In this document: positions 1 through 7,390 of the stretch, in pieces | Position numbering within the stretch: the first letter of the stretch is position 1 | Layout of the letters: each line of letters starts with the position of its first letter | Assembly (NCBI GenBank): GCA_003503995.1 | Contig: DOCA01000131.1 | Location: forward strand, 1 to 11,531 | Length of the DNA: 11,531 nt | Direction: 5' to 3' | DNA from: Holosporales bacterium | Lineage (GTDB): Bacteria; Pseudomonadota; Alphaproteobacteria; Caedimonadales; UBA9215 | The notes under the pieces: generated by a model | Told to the model about the DNA's origin: nothing | Database searches by the model: none | What the model saw: only the letters and a program-made list of their open reading frames with translations | Made by a program: the position numbers and the translations under genes

Positions 1-426
1 GCTGCCCGGGGAAAATTCCTGTTGCCAAATTATGAATGATTGGCCGTTAAAACTATGAATTTGATAGGTCGTATTTGTTGAATTGTGCCTGATAACAAAA
101 ATCAGTAGCTAAGATCATTCATTGAAAAACATCAAAACCATATCGCAGAGAAAAGTCTGTCAGGAGTCGCAGACTAAAAAGGAAGAGAGCGGGTCCGGAA
201 AGGGGTGTCTCCTGTCGCCTTAGAAGGAGGATCTGATGAAACCCGAAAGGGCAGGATTGGTACTATGAGGATGAGGAAGTTGCAATGCTTCATTCCCGAT
301 CATGTTTTCGTTTTCATGTTGTGGTTTTGTTGTGTTGTTATGGGTTGAAAGTGGTGAGACCTCTGAGGCTTCACTAAATGGAAAGCTTGTGTGTGGATGG
401 ACAAATTTAAAGCCTAAAGGTGGTTT
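1..426. other. Gene-poor leader-like region with two overlapping mini-ORFs
   Basis: No convincing gene lies here. On the plus strand an AAGGAGG (224-230) stands 5 nt before an ATG at 236. That ATG opens a 10-codon ORF (236-268, MKPERAGLVL) whose TGA overlaps the ATG of a second, 27-codon ORF (265-348, MRMRKLQCF followed by a hydrophobic stretch). Upstream, AGTCTG (154-159) can pair with CAGACT (170-175) around a 10-nt loop. Together this looks like the structured leader and translation-initiation region of a gene whose body is missing or degraded, but I cannot identify it. The remainder, including the 3' flank of the minus-strand gene ending at 427, shows no terminator or repeat I can defend. 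Confidence 0.3.
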
Positions 427-1026
427 TTATTTTTCAGGATTATTACCCGCTTCTTTGAACTTTATTTCGATTTGGACTTGCGGCGGAAATGCAATTCTAA
501 ATCCCGGTATATAAACATAGGCATTGTTTTTGTATTTCTCTTTAATTTTTAAAGCCGCATTCAGTATATCGTTAAACTTTTGTTCTATAAAAGCTCTGAT
601 TTTAGCTTCAGATATGGGATTAAAAATGAACGTCGGAACTATATATTCAGAGTGAACCCAACCTGTACTCTGTCCTTGTATGGGTTCATCAAGGGATACC
701 TTATACCAGTCACCTTCTTTATCTATAATCTGTAATGATTTATCCGGGCCTACTGTAGACAATTTTGGTGTTTCTTCTCCAGCCCCTTTATATATAACGA
801 CTTCTTGACCCGTTATTGTCAGGCTTCTAGGTTCTAAGAGTGTCATTTGTGTTTTTTGGAACTCCTGAATGTTATAGTTGGTTTCCTGAACCATCAAATC
901 CAGTGCAGTAAGGTCACTGGATAACTCTTTCAAAGTGTCGTCCTGGCTTAATGATTCCTGGGCAGCAACTCCGGTTATAAGCGATTGCAGTATCAATAAC
1001 ATCATTGTTAACCTGAGAATTCTCAT
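427..1026 (-). CDS. Exported protein with a bacterial SH3-like domain
   Basis: Encodes 199 residues from ATG 1026-1024. I chose this start because AAAGGAGGT (minus strand, 1041-1033) sits 6 nt upstream and because it places a clean Sec signal peptide at the N terminus: MRILRL, then a hydrophobic core, ending near GVAAQ. An in-frame start 27 codons upstream would bury the signal. Residues about 20-60 are acidic and polar with a likely short coiled coil. Residues about 70-135 look like a bacterial SH3 (SH3b/SH3_3) fold: a repeated beta pattern with GDWYKVSL and a GWVHSEYI end strand, typical of domains that bind peptidoglycan or peptides in the envelope. The C-terminal 60 residues are not recognised. 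It is divergent from another exported protein (1269-1823). Export is well supported; the SH3 call is by pattern only and the role is unknown. Confidence 0.75.
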   Translation of the reverse strand: MRILRLTMMLLILQSLITGVAAQESLSQDDTLKELSSDLTALDLMVQETNYNIQEFQKTQMTLLEPRSLTITGQEVVIYKGAGEETPKLSTVGPDKSLQIIDKEGDWYKVSLDEPIQGQSTGWVHSEYIVPTFIFNPISEAKIRAFIEQKFNDILNAALKIKEKYKNNAYVYIPGFRIAFPPQVQIEIKFKEAGNNPEK

Positions 1027-1059
1027 GATATTACCTCCTTTGCAGTCAACGGACTGGCG

Positions 1060-1082
1060 GTACAATATTTTCCATATTGTAC
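1060..1082. promoter_or_regulatory. Operator-like perfect dyad upstream of the SH3 protein
   Basis: GTACAATAT (1060-1068), spacer TTTCC, ATATTGTAC (1074-1082): two perfect 9-bp arms around 5 nt. It lies 34-56 bp upstream of the start codon at 1026. On the minus strand its distal arm contains a TACAAT that could serve as a -10, so a bound dimeric regulator would block transcription. The spacing fits a helix-turn-helix dimer site. No regulator gene is adjacent. A hairpin in a 5' UTR is the alternative reading. Confidence 0.4.
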
Positions 1083-1268
1083 AATTTTTGCTCATGAAAA
1101 TAAACAACTATGTTAAATATCCTGCGTGTATCCCGAGAGTGTAATCCCTGAAAATCAGGACATCTATAGTCAGCCAACCTCTAGTAAACCATAAAACTAT
1201 TGCAATAATTAGACAGACGTTTTAAGGTGCCCGCGTCATTGTATCCATTACAAAAGGGAGAAATTCTT

Positions 1269-1823
1269 ATGAATTGGGGGAAAAAGAAAATTTCAGCGGT
1301 ATCGTCTTTCCTTATTGGTACATTTATGATGGCTGCTGGTAGCATTTCAGAAGCACAGGAAATTGATGTTGATGTGAAAGAGTCATTTTCGGAAAAATGC
1401 GGTGTGGTTGAAACGCGTGGACAGCTTTATGAGTGTACTGTTTTCACGAGCAACAAGGAGTCTGATTTTCAAGCCGAAATTTGGGACACAGCAATTCAAG
1501 ATAAGGAAGTTTATAATGCTGTTGCGAAAGAATATTTAGATATACTCGATTTGAAAGAATGTCGGGAATCAAGGAGTGCTGGACTGGATATAATATTTGA
1601 TAGTATCTATTCCGATGAGATCACTGCTCAGGAACTATTATCAGGAGAGCTTCTGGATCGTGCTCGTACATATTTTTCTAGCGGAAAAACCTGTCTGTCA
1701 AAGACAGCAGGAATATACGGAAACCATGAGTTGCTGAAAGAGATTGCAGACAAATATAGTGACCTGTCGGACAAGATGGGACAGGCAACAGATCGACTAC
1801 CTGTGCCGAAACCACAGTCATAG
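1269..1823 (+). CDS. Small exported four-cysteine protein, unknown function
   Basis: Encodes 184 residues from ATG 1269, preceded by AGGGAG at 1255-1260 (8-nt spacing). An in-frame GTG at 1227 would add 14 residues before the signal peptide and is unlikely. The N terminus MNWGKKKISAVSSFL, a hydrophobic stretch and a cut site near SISEA/QE form a classical Sec signal. The mature part of about 155 residues is acidic and probably helical. It has four cysteines (in CGVV, YECTV, LKECRES and GKTCLS), enough for two disulfides in the periplasm or outside the cell. The C-terminal 30 residues are polar and end in a proline-containing tail. I do not recognise the family. It is divergent from the SH3 exported protein, which suggests, but does not prove, a shared envelope role. 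Confidence 0.65.
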   Translation: MNWGKKKISAVSSFLIGTFMMAAGSISEAQEIDVDVKESFSEKCGVVETRGQLYECTVFTSNKESDFQAEIWDTAIQDKEVYNAVAKEYLDILDLKECRESRSAGLDIIFDSIYSDEITAQELLSGELLDRARTYFSSGKTCLSKTAGIYGNHELLKEIADKYSDLSDKMGQATDRLPVPKPQS

Positions 1824-1906
1824 TTTTAATTGTTTGAACAACCGATCCGATACGCATTATGTTGATAGCGGACAGTCGCAAGAGCTGGCCGGTTTGACAA
1901 GATGAA

Positions 1907-2038
1907 ATGGAGGGTAGCTGCATACTTGCGGTCCCGAAATTAGTCATCGTCAAAAATGTGTTTCGCAAGAAATACGGCATGAGAGTTGTGGACATCGATG
2001 AGCAAGCTCAGAAGTGTGGACACTTTGATGTTGTTTAA
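1907..2038 (+). other. 43-codon ORF, possibly a decayed transposase fragment
   Basis: An ATG at 1907 opens 43 codons beginning MEGSCILAVPKLVIVKN and ending at TAA 2036-2038. The segment VPKLVIVKNVFRKKY loosely resembles the linker of IS66 TnpC transposases (the pattern P-x-x-V-x-V, then R-x-K-Y), but the following residues do not match and no IS end is visible. It lies between converging genes (stops at 1823 and 2102). It could equally be chance coding in a 278-bp spacer that holds nothing else recognisable. Confidence 0.12.
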
Positions 2039-2101
2039 TCAAAATGCGTATCACGGGGAGTTTTTAAACAGTTAAGGCGCAGTGCGTTCCCATTTAATAA
2101 G

Positions 2102-5100
2102 TTAACCGTTTTTGATCAGTTTAATTTCTTGTTCATTCAGACTATATAACGTGTAAATCAATTGATTGATTTCTTGCTCCTCTTTAGCTATTTCGGTTTC
2201 CAGAGTGGTTAATTCACCTTCAAGTTCTATAATTTGCTTTACCAGGGCGTTATTGTCCGTGACGGCCAGCTTTCTTAGAGCGTTGCAGAGTTTTTTGCCG
2301 TCTGTCTTATCTGTGATCGGGAATGTTTGGGCCAGCACTTTCCATTGGGCTAGAATGAATGCCCCTTCATCCTTATCAAGGAAAATATTTTCCAGCACTG
2401 GAATGCCGTCTATTGAAAAGCGGAGTTCTCCATCTTTAAAATCTGTATCCAGACCGGCAGCGGGATGGATGCGGTCTGAAATCTCATCATAGCGGCCTTG
2501 TAAGTCCTCTTCGTATTTTTGTTTCGCCCAGCTTTTGCGTTCTGCCTCTAAAAGATTTTTCGGGGCAGACTCCACATAATCCTTTACGGCTTTCAGGTCT
2601 GGAAACAGGAAGGTTTCAGGGCGTGATTTAAGCTGCACGGTTCCCATGCGTTTTTCGAGCCGGGTAATAATATCCCTGCGCTTTGTATAGAGAGTTTGCA
2701 GAGATTTGGCATGGCCGGAAACAACATTGCGGTCTTTTTCACTAGCCTTTGTAATTGGCAGCGGCGTGATGAATTGTTTGTTAGCTTCAAAGTAACCACC
2801 TGCCTTTACTCTTCCAATTCTTCTAAATACGAAATTTACAACAGGTGCATTTAAAATACCCAAAAGAAACCAGGCGTCTTCATTCTTTGAAGGAACAACT
2901 CCGTCAGCTCTACCTCCAGTAAGAAAAACCAAACCTTGTTCATCATAAGAAAAACGAAGTGATGGAACAGTTCCAGCGGCAATTAGTTTCTTGATACCTT
3001 TTTTATCCAAACTTTGAGAACGACTAAAACGATACCATTGCTCATTATTCAATTCTCCATCATCACGCTTTATTAAAAGCTTTTTCCATGAGGACAAGTA
3101 TCGCCATGCCATAGGGAACTTGTCTTGAAAAACATTTTGGTCTATCAGTTTATATTTCTTTCCTGAACCTTCATAAGGAAATAACAAATATATATCTGAT
3201 TCAGGATTTAAGTATCTTTTGGCTTCATTCCCACTAATAATTGGAAACATGATGTCATCTTCAAGCGAAACCTCGTAAGGTTCCTGTTTTTTTGGTTTGC
3301 ATATATATTTTTGGGGGGCAATCTTTTGAAGCTTATATACGGGATCTGCTCCGGTTTTAACACCCTGAAAAATTGTTTCAGTATGTAGTTTATTATCCAG
3401 ACGGCTATTATTTATTAAAAGCTTATCTACCAGCGCTCTATCTTTTCCCGTTAACAAGAGCCAACGATCGTCAAAAGGAATATTATCATATGGTAATTCA
3501 CATTCTGAACTTTGCCACGGATCATCTATAACCTTTCCATCGGGGGCAAAGACCACTTTTATGGCATTATTAGGACGTTTGGTATAAAACTGCAAAGCAG
3601 TATAAGTAATGGCTTCATCAAAAACCTGAAATGCCCTGAAATCAATCCAGCGTTCAAGCTGCCTTGTATCAGCAATTAAAGCTCTAAGGGCAGAGCCATA
3701 TTTATTCACCGTCCAAAGGCTGGGTGCGATATAGCCGAGCCTGCCATTTTCTCCAAGTAATTGCAGCCCTTTTTCAATAAAGGGTAGATAGAGGTCAAAA
3801 TTTCCGGTTTGTGTGCTTTTATAAGTGGGATGACCCAAGCGGTCGGTTTTTAGATATTCGGCCATATCAGCATGGACTTTTCGGAAATTTTGCAGCTTCA
3901 CATAGGGCGGATTGCCGATGATGGCATCAAAGCCGCCATTATCAAACACTTCGGGAAAGGCAGCTTTCCAGTCAAAAGTATTGACGCGCTCTTTTTGAGC
4001 ATCATCATAAAAGACCATGTCTATTTGCCCTTTATAAAAATCAGGCCCGATCAAGCTGTTACCGTCACGGATCGTGTGATCGAGCGAGGACAGGGGCTTA
4101 TCGCCGCTGGCTGTATGCAGCCAGAGAGCAAGGCGCGTGATCTCAACGGAGGCCGGGTTGATATCAACGCCGTAAATATTGCTTCTTAATATATCTTTGA
4201 TCAGGGTGTCGTCATCGCGTTTAGTCACTTTGCCGGTGACATCACGGCGCAATGCGATCATGCTATGCCATTCATCCATCAGAAAACGCAGAACAGTGAT
4301 CAGGAAAGCTCCGGAGCCGCAGGCGGGATCAACGACTTTGAGCGTTTTTAGGCGCTCCTGGTATTGATCAATGGCCTGTGCATCGGGAAGTCCCGCATCA
4401 GGCCAGCTGCATTCTGATTTGATTTCTTCAAGGCGCGGCCCAAGCGTTTCCAGCACGATGCGCTCGACAACCCATTCCGGCGTGTAATAGACGCCGTCGC
4501 GTTTGCGCTTTGATTCTTTATTAACGGACAATAAGCCATCGGCTTCCGCTTCCAAGATTTCCAGTTCAGTGATTGATTGTTCAAAAATACGGCCCAGCGT
4601 ATAAAGACCGAGGCTGCGGGAAGGGTCGCGCTTTAAAGCCCTGGCCGGGTCTTTTTCTTCAACCGGCAGGTGATATAAGCTTTGTGAAAAATCAGATGCG
4701 TAATTGTAAGCGGCAGACAGATATAAAACGGTTTGCTTGTCCGCATTCAGGCTGGCTTCATTTTGCCCCTGTCCTTTATGGCAGAATACAGAATTGGGAA
4801 GGGTCAGGCTTTCCATTTCAGGATCATCGGCAAACAGCCCGCCGTTAAACTGGTTGACTTTTTTACCGCCGAAGGGCCGCCCCTCATTCATCGCTTTGAA
4901 GAGCGAGATGATTTCAGACCAGATCGTAAACCCATTAGGATCAAAATATTGATTATTGCTACGGTCAATGAGAAAATCGCGCAATATTTGAGGGGGAAAG
5001 CTTAAGGCTTGTCCCATATCCTCGCAGTAGAAAATGAAGATAAAGCGATCGAGGATTTTTTGCGCGATCCGTACAAGCCTGCCTTTGGTGCCGGGAAAAT

Positions 5101-5917
5101 CCGGGTTGTGTTTGAGCAGGGATTGATAGAGCTTTTCCCGGAAGGCGCGGTATTCTTTGTAGAATGTATTTTCAATCTCGCGCTCTTTGACCCATTGCTG
5201 GGCAATTAACTGTTCAAGTTTTGAGCGCCCGCCGGTGGTGAGCAGGGTTTCACTGTTGAACAGCCTCCAGAATAAAAAGCGGTCAAACCGCGCGATTTCA
5301 GTATCGGCCAATAAGCCTTCGCCCTGGAATAGATCGACGGGGCGGATGACAAAGCGAAAAAATTGCTGCGGGGCACGGTCATACCAATAGAGCCGGAACT
5401 CATTCATGTCCGTGACAATGCCCCATGTCGGCAGAATGGCTTCATTGCCAAATAATCCGCGCCGTGCCGCCCCCAGATAATCAAGACATTGCTTGACCGG
5501 GGAGCGTTTATCACTGCGGCGTTTTTGGGGCGCATCTAGGCTTGATGTTATATCTTTAAATTCGCATAAAATTTGAGGGGTTGGTGAAACACCATCACGG
5601 CTAAACCACCCCATCGCTAAATCAGCTAAACCTGTGCCGCCTTTTGGGCCAGCGCCGGGAATCGAGAATTTGGGATGAAGTGAAAATTCCGGCTCGCTAT
5701 CCTGGCCGGTCTGTTTATAGCCCCATAATGTTTTAAAAAAGCTGTCGATAAAGGCCGATTCAGCCGATGTTTCTTTCAGATCGGAGCGTTTCGCCCAGGC
5801 GCGGAGCATATCTTCAAGCTCTTTTTCCTGCGCCGTGTCTTTATAGGCTTCGTAATCCAAAGCCCATAGGGAGCGCAGGAACGGTTTGCTGATAAAACTA
5901 TTATGTTCAAAGGCCAT
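2102..5917 (-). CDS. Type IIG (Eco57I-like) restriction-methylation fusion enzyme
   Basis: A single 1271-residue chain predicted to recognise a DNA site, methylate adenine N6 using SAM, and cleave unmodified DNA. In order: an N-terminal PD-(D/E)XK-type nuclease region, with candidate catalytic residues D99 and E119-F-K121; a helical connector (about 200-460); a gamma-class N6-adenine methyltransferase with GVYYTP (475-480), SAM motif I DPACGSGAF (530-538), IYGVDINP (581-588) and catalytic NPPY (669-672); a TaqI/Eco57I-type target-recognition domain (about 800-1055, with FQGVKTGADP and TPLPI); and a C-terminal coiled-coil segment (about 1066-1140 and 1225-1265) ending in the YTLYSLNEQEIKLI type seen at Eco57I-like C termini. 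The ATG at 5917 has an in-frame stop just upstream and an AAAGGAG 13 nt away. The recognition domain has much lower GC than the rest. The lack of separate R and S genes argues against type I, and the nuclease region argues against PglX. Confidence 0.9.
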   Translation of the reverse strand: MAFEHNSFISKPFLRSLWALDYEAYKDTAQEKELEDMLRAWAKRSDLKETSAESAFIDSFFKTLWGYKQTGQDSEPEFSLHPKFSIPGAGPKGGTGLADLAMGWFSRDGVSPTPQILCEFKDITSSLDAPQKRRSDKRSPVKQCLDYLGAARRGLFGNEAILPTWGIVTDMNEFRLYWYDRAPQQFFRFVIRPVDLFQGEGLLADTEIARFDRFLFWRLFNSETLLTTGGRSKLEQLIAQQWVKEREIENTFYKEYRAFREKLYQSLLKHNPDFPGTKGRLVRIAQKILDRFIFIFYCEDMGQALSFPPQILRDFLIDRSNNQYFDPNGFTIWSEIISLFKAMNEGRPFGGKKVNQFNGGLFADDPEMESLTLPNSVFCHKGQGQNEASLNADKQTVLYLSAAYNYASDFSQSLYHLPVEEKDPARALKRDPSRSLGLYTLGRIFEQSITELEILEAEADGLLSVNKESKRKRDGVYYTPEWVVERIVLETLGPRLEEIKSECSWPDAGLPDAQAIDQYQERLKTLKVVDPACGSGAFLITVLRFLMDEWHSMIALRRDVTGKVTKRDDDTLIKDILRSNIYGVDINPASVEITRLALWLHTASGDKPLSSLDHTIRDGNSLIGPDFYKGQIDMVFYDDAQKERVNTFDWKAAFPEVFDNGGFDAIIGNPPYVKLQNFRKVHADMAEYLKTDRLGHPTYKSTQTGNFDLYLPFIEKGLQLLGENGRLGYIAPSLWTVNKYGSALRALIADTRQLERWIDFRAFQVFDEAITYTALQFYTKRPNNAIKVVFAPDGKVIDDPWQSSECELPYDNIPFDDRWLLLTGKDRALVDKLLINNSRLDNKLHTETIFQGVKTGADPVYKLQKIAPQKYICKPKKQEPYEVSLEDDIMFPIISGNEAKRYLNPESDIYLLFPYEGSGKKYKLIDQNVFQDKFPMAWRYLSSWKKLLIKRDDGELNNEQWYRFSRSQSLDKKGIKKLIAAGTVPSLRFSYDEQGLVFLTGGRADGVVPSKNEDAWFLLGILNAPVVNFVFRRIGRVKAGGYFEANKQFITPLPITKASEKDRNVVSGHAKSLQTLYTKRRDIITRLEKRMGTVQLKSRPETFLFPDLKAVKDYVESAPKNLLEAERKSWAKQKYEEDLQGRYDEISDRIHPAAGLDTDFKDGELRFSIDGIPVLENIFLDKDEGAFILAQWKVLAQTFPITDKTDGKKLCNALRKLAVTDNNALVKQIIELEGELTTLETEIAKEEQEINQLIYTLYSLNEQEIKLIKNG

Positions 5918-6014
5918 TGAGAACTAGCGGCTCCTTTAAGAGTAAATACTATCAGAATACTGATTTGAAAGATTTTAGAAAGCCGCAGCGTTAGAAAAAC
6001 TTTTTAATTTTATA

Positions 6015-6043
6015 ATTATACAGGGTAGGGAATGCAATGTCAG
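6015..6043 (-). promoter_or_regulatory. Sigma70-type promoter of the type IIG enzyme
   Basis: On the minus strand CTGACA (6043-6038, one mismatch to TTGACA) is followed after 17 nt by a perfect TATAAT (6020-6015). This predicts a transcript starting near 6008 with about 90 nt of leader before ATG 5917. The -35 lies inside the left arm of the 6033-6083 palindrome, so whatever binds the palindrome should repress this promoter. Confidence 0.6.
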
Positions 6044-6083
6044 ATAACATTAGTTTACATAACTAATGTTATCTGACATTGCA
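6033..6083. repeat. 51-bp perfect palindrome (23-5-23) in the divergent promoter
   Basis: The arm 6033-6055 (beginning TGCAATGTCAGATAAC) and its exact reverse complement 6061-6083 flank the 5-nt centre TACAT. There is no mismatch across 23 bp. It lies between two genes transcribed outwards, and no U-run follows either arm, so it is not a terminator. Each arm supplies the CTGACA -35 of one divergent promoter. It is most simply a repressor or autoregulatory operator for the restriction-modification and DUF3800 pair. A recombinase site or a relic of a small inverted-repeat element cannot be excluded. Confidence 0.85.
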
Positions 6084-6100
6084 AATTCAAGATTTATAAG
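6073..6100 (+). promoter_or_regulatory. Sigma70-type promoter of the DUF3800 gene
   Basis: CTGACA (6073-6078), 16-nt spacer, TATAAG (6095-6100). The -35 is the mirror copy of the one used in the opposite direction, in the right arm of the palindrome. Transcription would start near 6107, about 34 nt before the TTG start at 6141. Confidence 0.5.
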
Positions 6101-6140
6101 CATGATATTATTAAACAAAAACACTATATGGAGATAGAAC

Positions 6141-6968
6141 TTGGCCGAAGTATTCAATCTTTATCTCGATGATTCGGGAACCCGTCATCCTGACAAAAAA
6201 ACGGGCCGGAAGCCTGCTCACGGTTACGATTGGTTTGGAATGGGCGGTATTTTGATCGATCAATTTGATGAGAAAGCGGAAAAGAAACGCCACAACGATT
6301 TTTGCAAAAAATGGAACATAGATTTTCCACTGCGGTCTGCGGATATAAGGGCAAAATCGAATGAATTCACTTTCATCGGGAGATTGTCGGAAGAAAAATC
6401 AGAAGAGTTTTATGAAGAGCTTTACCAGCTCATGGCGCAAATGCCGGTTATCGGATTTGCGAGCGTCATAGATAGGCCCGGTTACAAGACCCGCTATGAT
6501 GTATATGGCGATAAAAAATGGCTCTTGTGCAAAACGGCCTTTTCAACGGTTGTTGAACGCGCCGCCAAATATGCTCGCTCCAAGGACATGAAACTAAGAG
6601 TCCTGGTCGAGGAAAGCGACAAGAAAACCGACAATAGGATCAGGGAATATTACACCTCGTTAAAGGACGAAGGGATGCCTTTTAATGCGGACACATCCGC
6701 AAAATATAAACCGCTGGCGGATTCGGAATTCAGTGAAACCCTTTATGAACTGAGACTGAAGAGGAAAACCTCAAAAATCATGCAGATAGCTGATCTGTAT
6801 TTATGGCCGATGTGCATCGGAGGTTACGATCAGGGAAACAGACCCTATACCAGGCTGATTGATGATAAAAAGCTTATAGACTGTTATATCAAGAGTGAAG
6901 AGAGGAAATTTCTAGGAATTAAATACAGTTGCTGGGAACTAGTATCAAAAAACATTAAAGCCCGGTAG
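6141..6968 (+). CDS. DUF3800 family protein, putative RNase H-like nuclease
   Basis: Encodes 275 residues. The TTG at 6141 is taken as the start because GGAGA (6130-6134) is 6 nt upstream and the protein then opens with the family signature near its N terminus (VFNLYLDDSG, D10/D11). Other family-like points are a strand with acidic residues LRVLVEESD (about 152-160) and the late motif KIMQIADLYLW (about 212-222, D218). Spaced acidic residues on strands suggest an RNase H-like metal site. From general knowledge, DUF3800 proteins are uncharacterised but recur in defence loci and mobile elements. Here it shares a mirror-symmetric promoter with the type IIG enzyme, implying coordinated expression. 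Its last three codons and stop form part of a strong hairpin. The function is inferred from the family only; there is no signal peptide or membrane segment. Confidence 0.8.
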   Translation: MAEVFNLYLDDSGTRHPDKKTGRKPAHGYDWFGMGGILIDQFDEKAEKKRHNDFCKKWNIDFPLRSADIRAKSNEFTFIGRLSEEKSEEFYEELYQLMAQMPVIGFASVIDRPGYKTRYDVYGDKKWLLCKTAFSTVVERAAKYARSKDMKLRVLVEESDKKTDNRIREYYTSLKDEGMPFNADTSAKYKPLADSEFSETLYELRLKRKTSKIMQIADLYLWPMCIGGYDQGNRPYTRLIDDKKLIDCYIKSEERKFLGIKYSCWELVSKNIKAR

Positions 6969-7015
6969 AACCGGGCTTTAAGCAGCCACCTACGGTGACC
7001 TCCTAGGCTAAGCCT
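6946..7015 (-). ncRNA. Candidate structured small RNA antisense to the DUF3800 3' end
   Basis: Read on the minus strand, TTGTAT (7050-7045), a 17-nt spacer and TATAGT (7027-7022) form a promoter-like pair predicting a start near 7015. The following 70 nt hold three consecutive hairpins: TAGGCT/AGCCTA (7016-7004), GTCACC/GGTGGC with one G-U pair (6999-6985), and an 11-bp stem (6981-6955). A TTTTTT run (6952-6947) ends it. An exposed AGGAGG lies between the first two hairpins. There is no ORF of useful length. This would be a short stable RNA with an intrinsic terminator, overlapping the end of the DUF3800 mRNA in antisense. It does not match an Rfam family I can name. Confidence 0.3.
6955..6981. 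terminator. Strong hairpin terminator overlapping the DUF3800 stop codon
   Basis: TTAAAGCCCGG (6955-6965) and CCGGGCTTTAA (6971-6981) pair perfectly over 11 bp around TAGAA. The loop contains the DUF3800 TAG stop (6966-6968). A T-run follows only on the minus strand, so as an intrinsic terminator it is clearest for leftward transcripts. For the plus-strand gene it may act as a 3' stabiliser or a weak terminator. Confidence 0.65.
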
Positions 7016-7096
7016 ATTTAAACTATATCAACAAAACTCTAAAAATACAATAAACTTTTTTACCCTGATAAAAACATTGCAATCCAGCATATTAAC

Positions 7097-7381
7097 TCAA
7101 TCAGACGGTTTCCCGAAACTAATATAGTAAATATCACCCTTCCGCCAGTGAAGCTCTGTGCCGACAAGAAGTACCGAAGCTTTGCCCTTATAGGTCATAT
7201 AACCCCTAATATTTTCGTATGATTTAGTCGGGATATTGACGATAAAACACAGGGTCTTTTCTTTGTATGAATATGAATTCACCCTCTCAACCTGCATACG
7301 CCCGATTTTATGCAGGTCATCTCTCAGTCTTTGCCTGTTATACCAGACATCACTGAGATGAATGACAATTTCCGCCGCCAT
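7097..7381 (-). CDS. Small conserved-looking protein of unknown function
   Basis: Encodes 94 residues, beginning MAAEIVIHLSDVWYNRQRL and ending ISFGKPSD. It looks like a compact soluble alpha/beta protein: alternating hydrophobic strands (IVIHL, TLCFIVNI, ASVLLVGTEL, DIYYISFG) around a basic helical segment, with one cysteine and no signal or membrane segment. It starts 9 nt after the stop of the ORF at 7391-7576. Its SD is poor (AGAAGGAT ends directly at the ATG), so translation coupled to the upstream ORF is likely. I know no family for it. Co-orientation with the Ubl operon could make it a distal member, but more than 400 bp separates it from that operon. Confidence 0.45.
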   Translation of the reverse strand: MAAEIVIHLSDVWYNRQRLRDDLHKIGRMQVERVNSYSYKEKTLCFIVNIPTKSYENIRGYMTYKGKASVLLVGTELHWRKGDIYYISFGKPSD

Positions 7382-7390
7382 ATCCTTCTT

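Noticed and set aside
1..426. Group II intron or IS leader in the left region
   Set aside because: The leader looked vaguely intron-like, but no domain V hairpin, GUGCG 5' end, reverse transcriptase or terminal inverted repeat can be found.
302..514. 70-codon plus-strand ORF overlapping the 3' end of the SH3 gene
   Set aside because: Poor initiation context, and it is largely antisense to a well-supported coding sequence.
1907..2038. Definite IS66 transposase remnant
   Set aside because: About six identities over 14 residues, with no match on either side, is too weak to call a mobile element.
2102..5917. BREX PglX or type I HsdM methyltransferase identity for the large gene
   Set aside because: The N-terminal PD-(D/E)XK pattern and fused recognition domain fit a stand-alone type IIG enzyme, and no brx, pgl, hsdS or hsdR gene is nearby.
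6033..6083. Palindrome as intrinsic terminator, integron attC site or IS end
   Set aside because: It lies between diverging genes without a U-run. The perfect symmetry and absence of attC core bulges argue against attC, and no transposase or target duplication is visible. Embedded -35 boxes give a simpler explanation.
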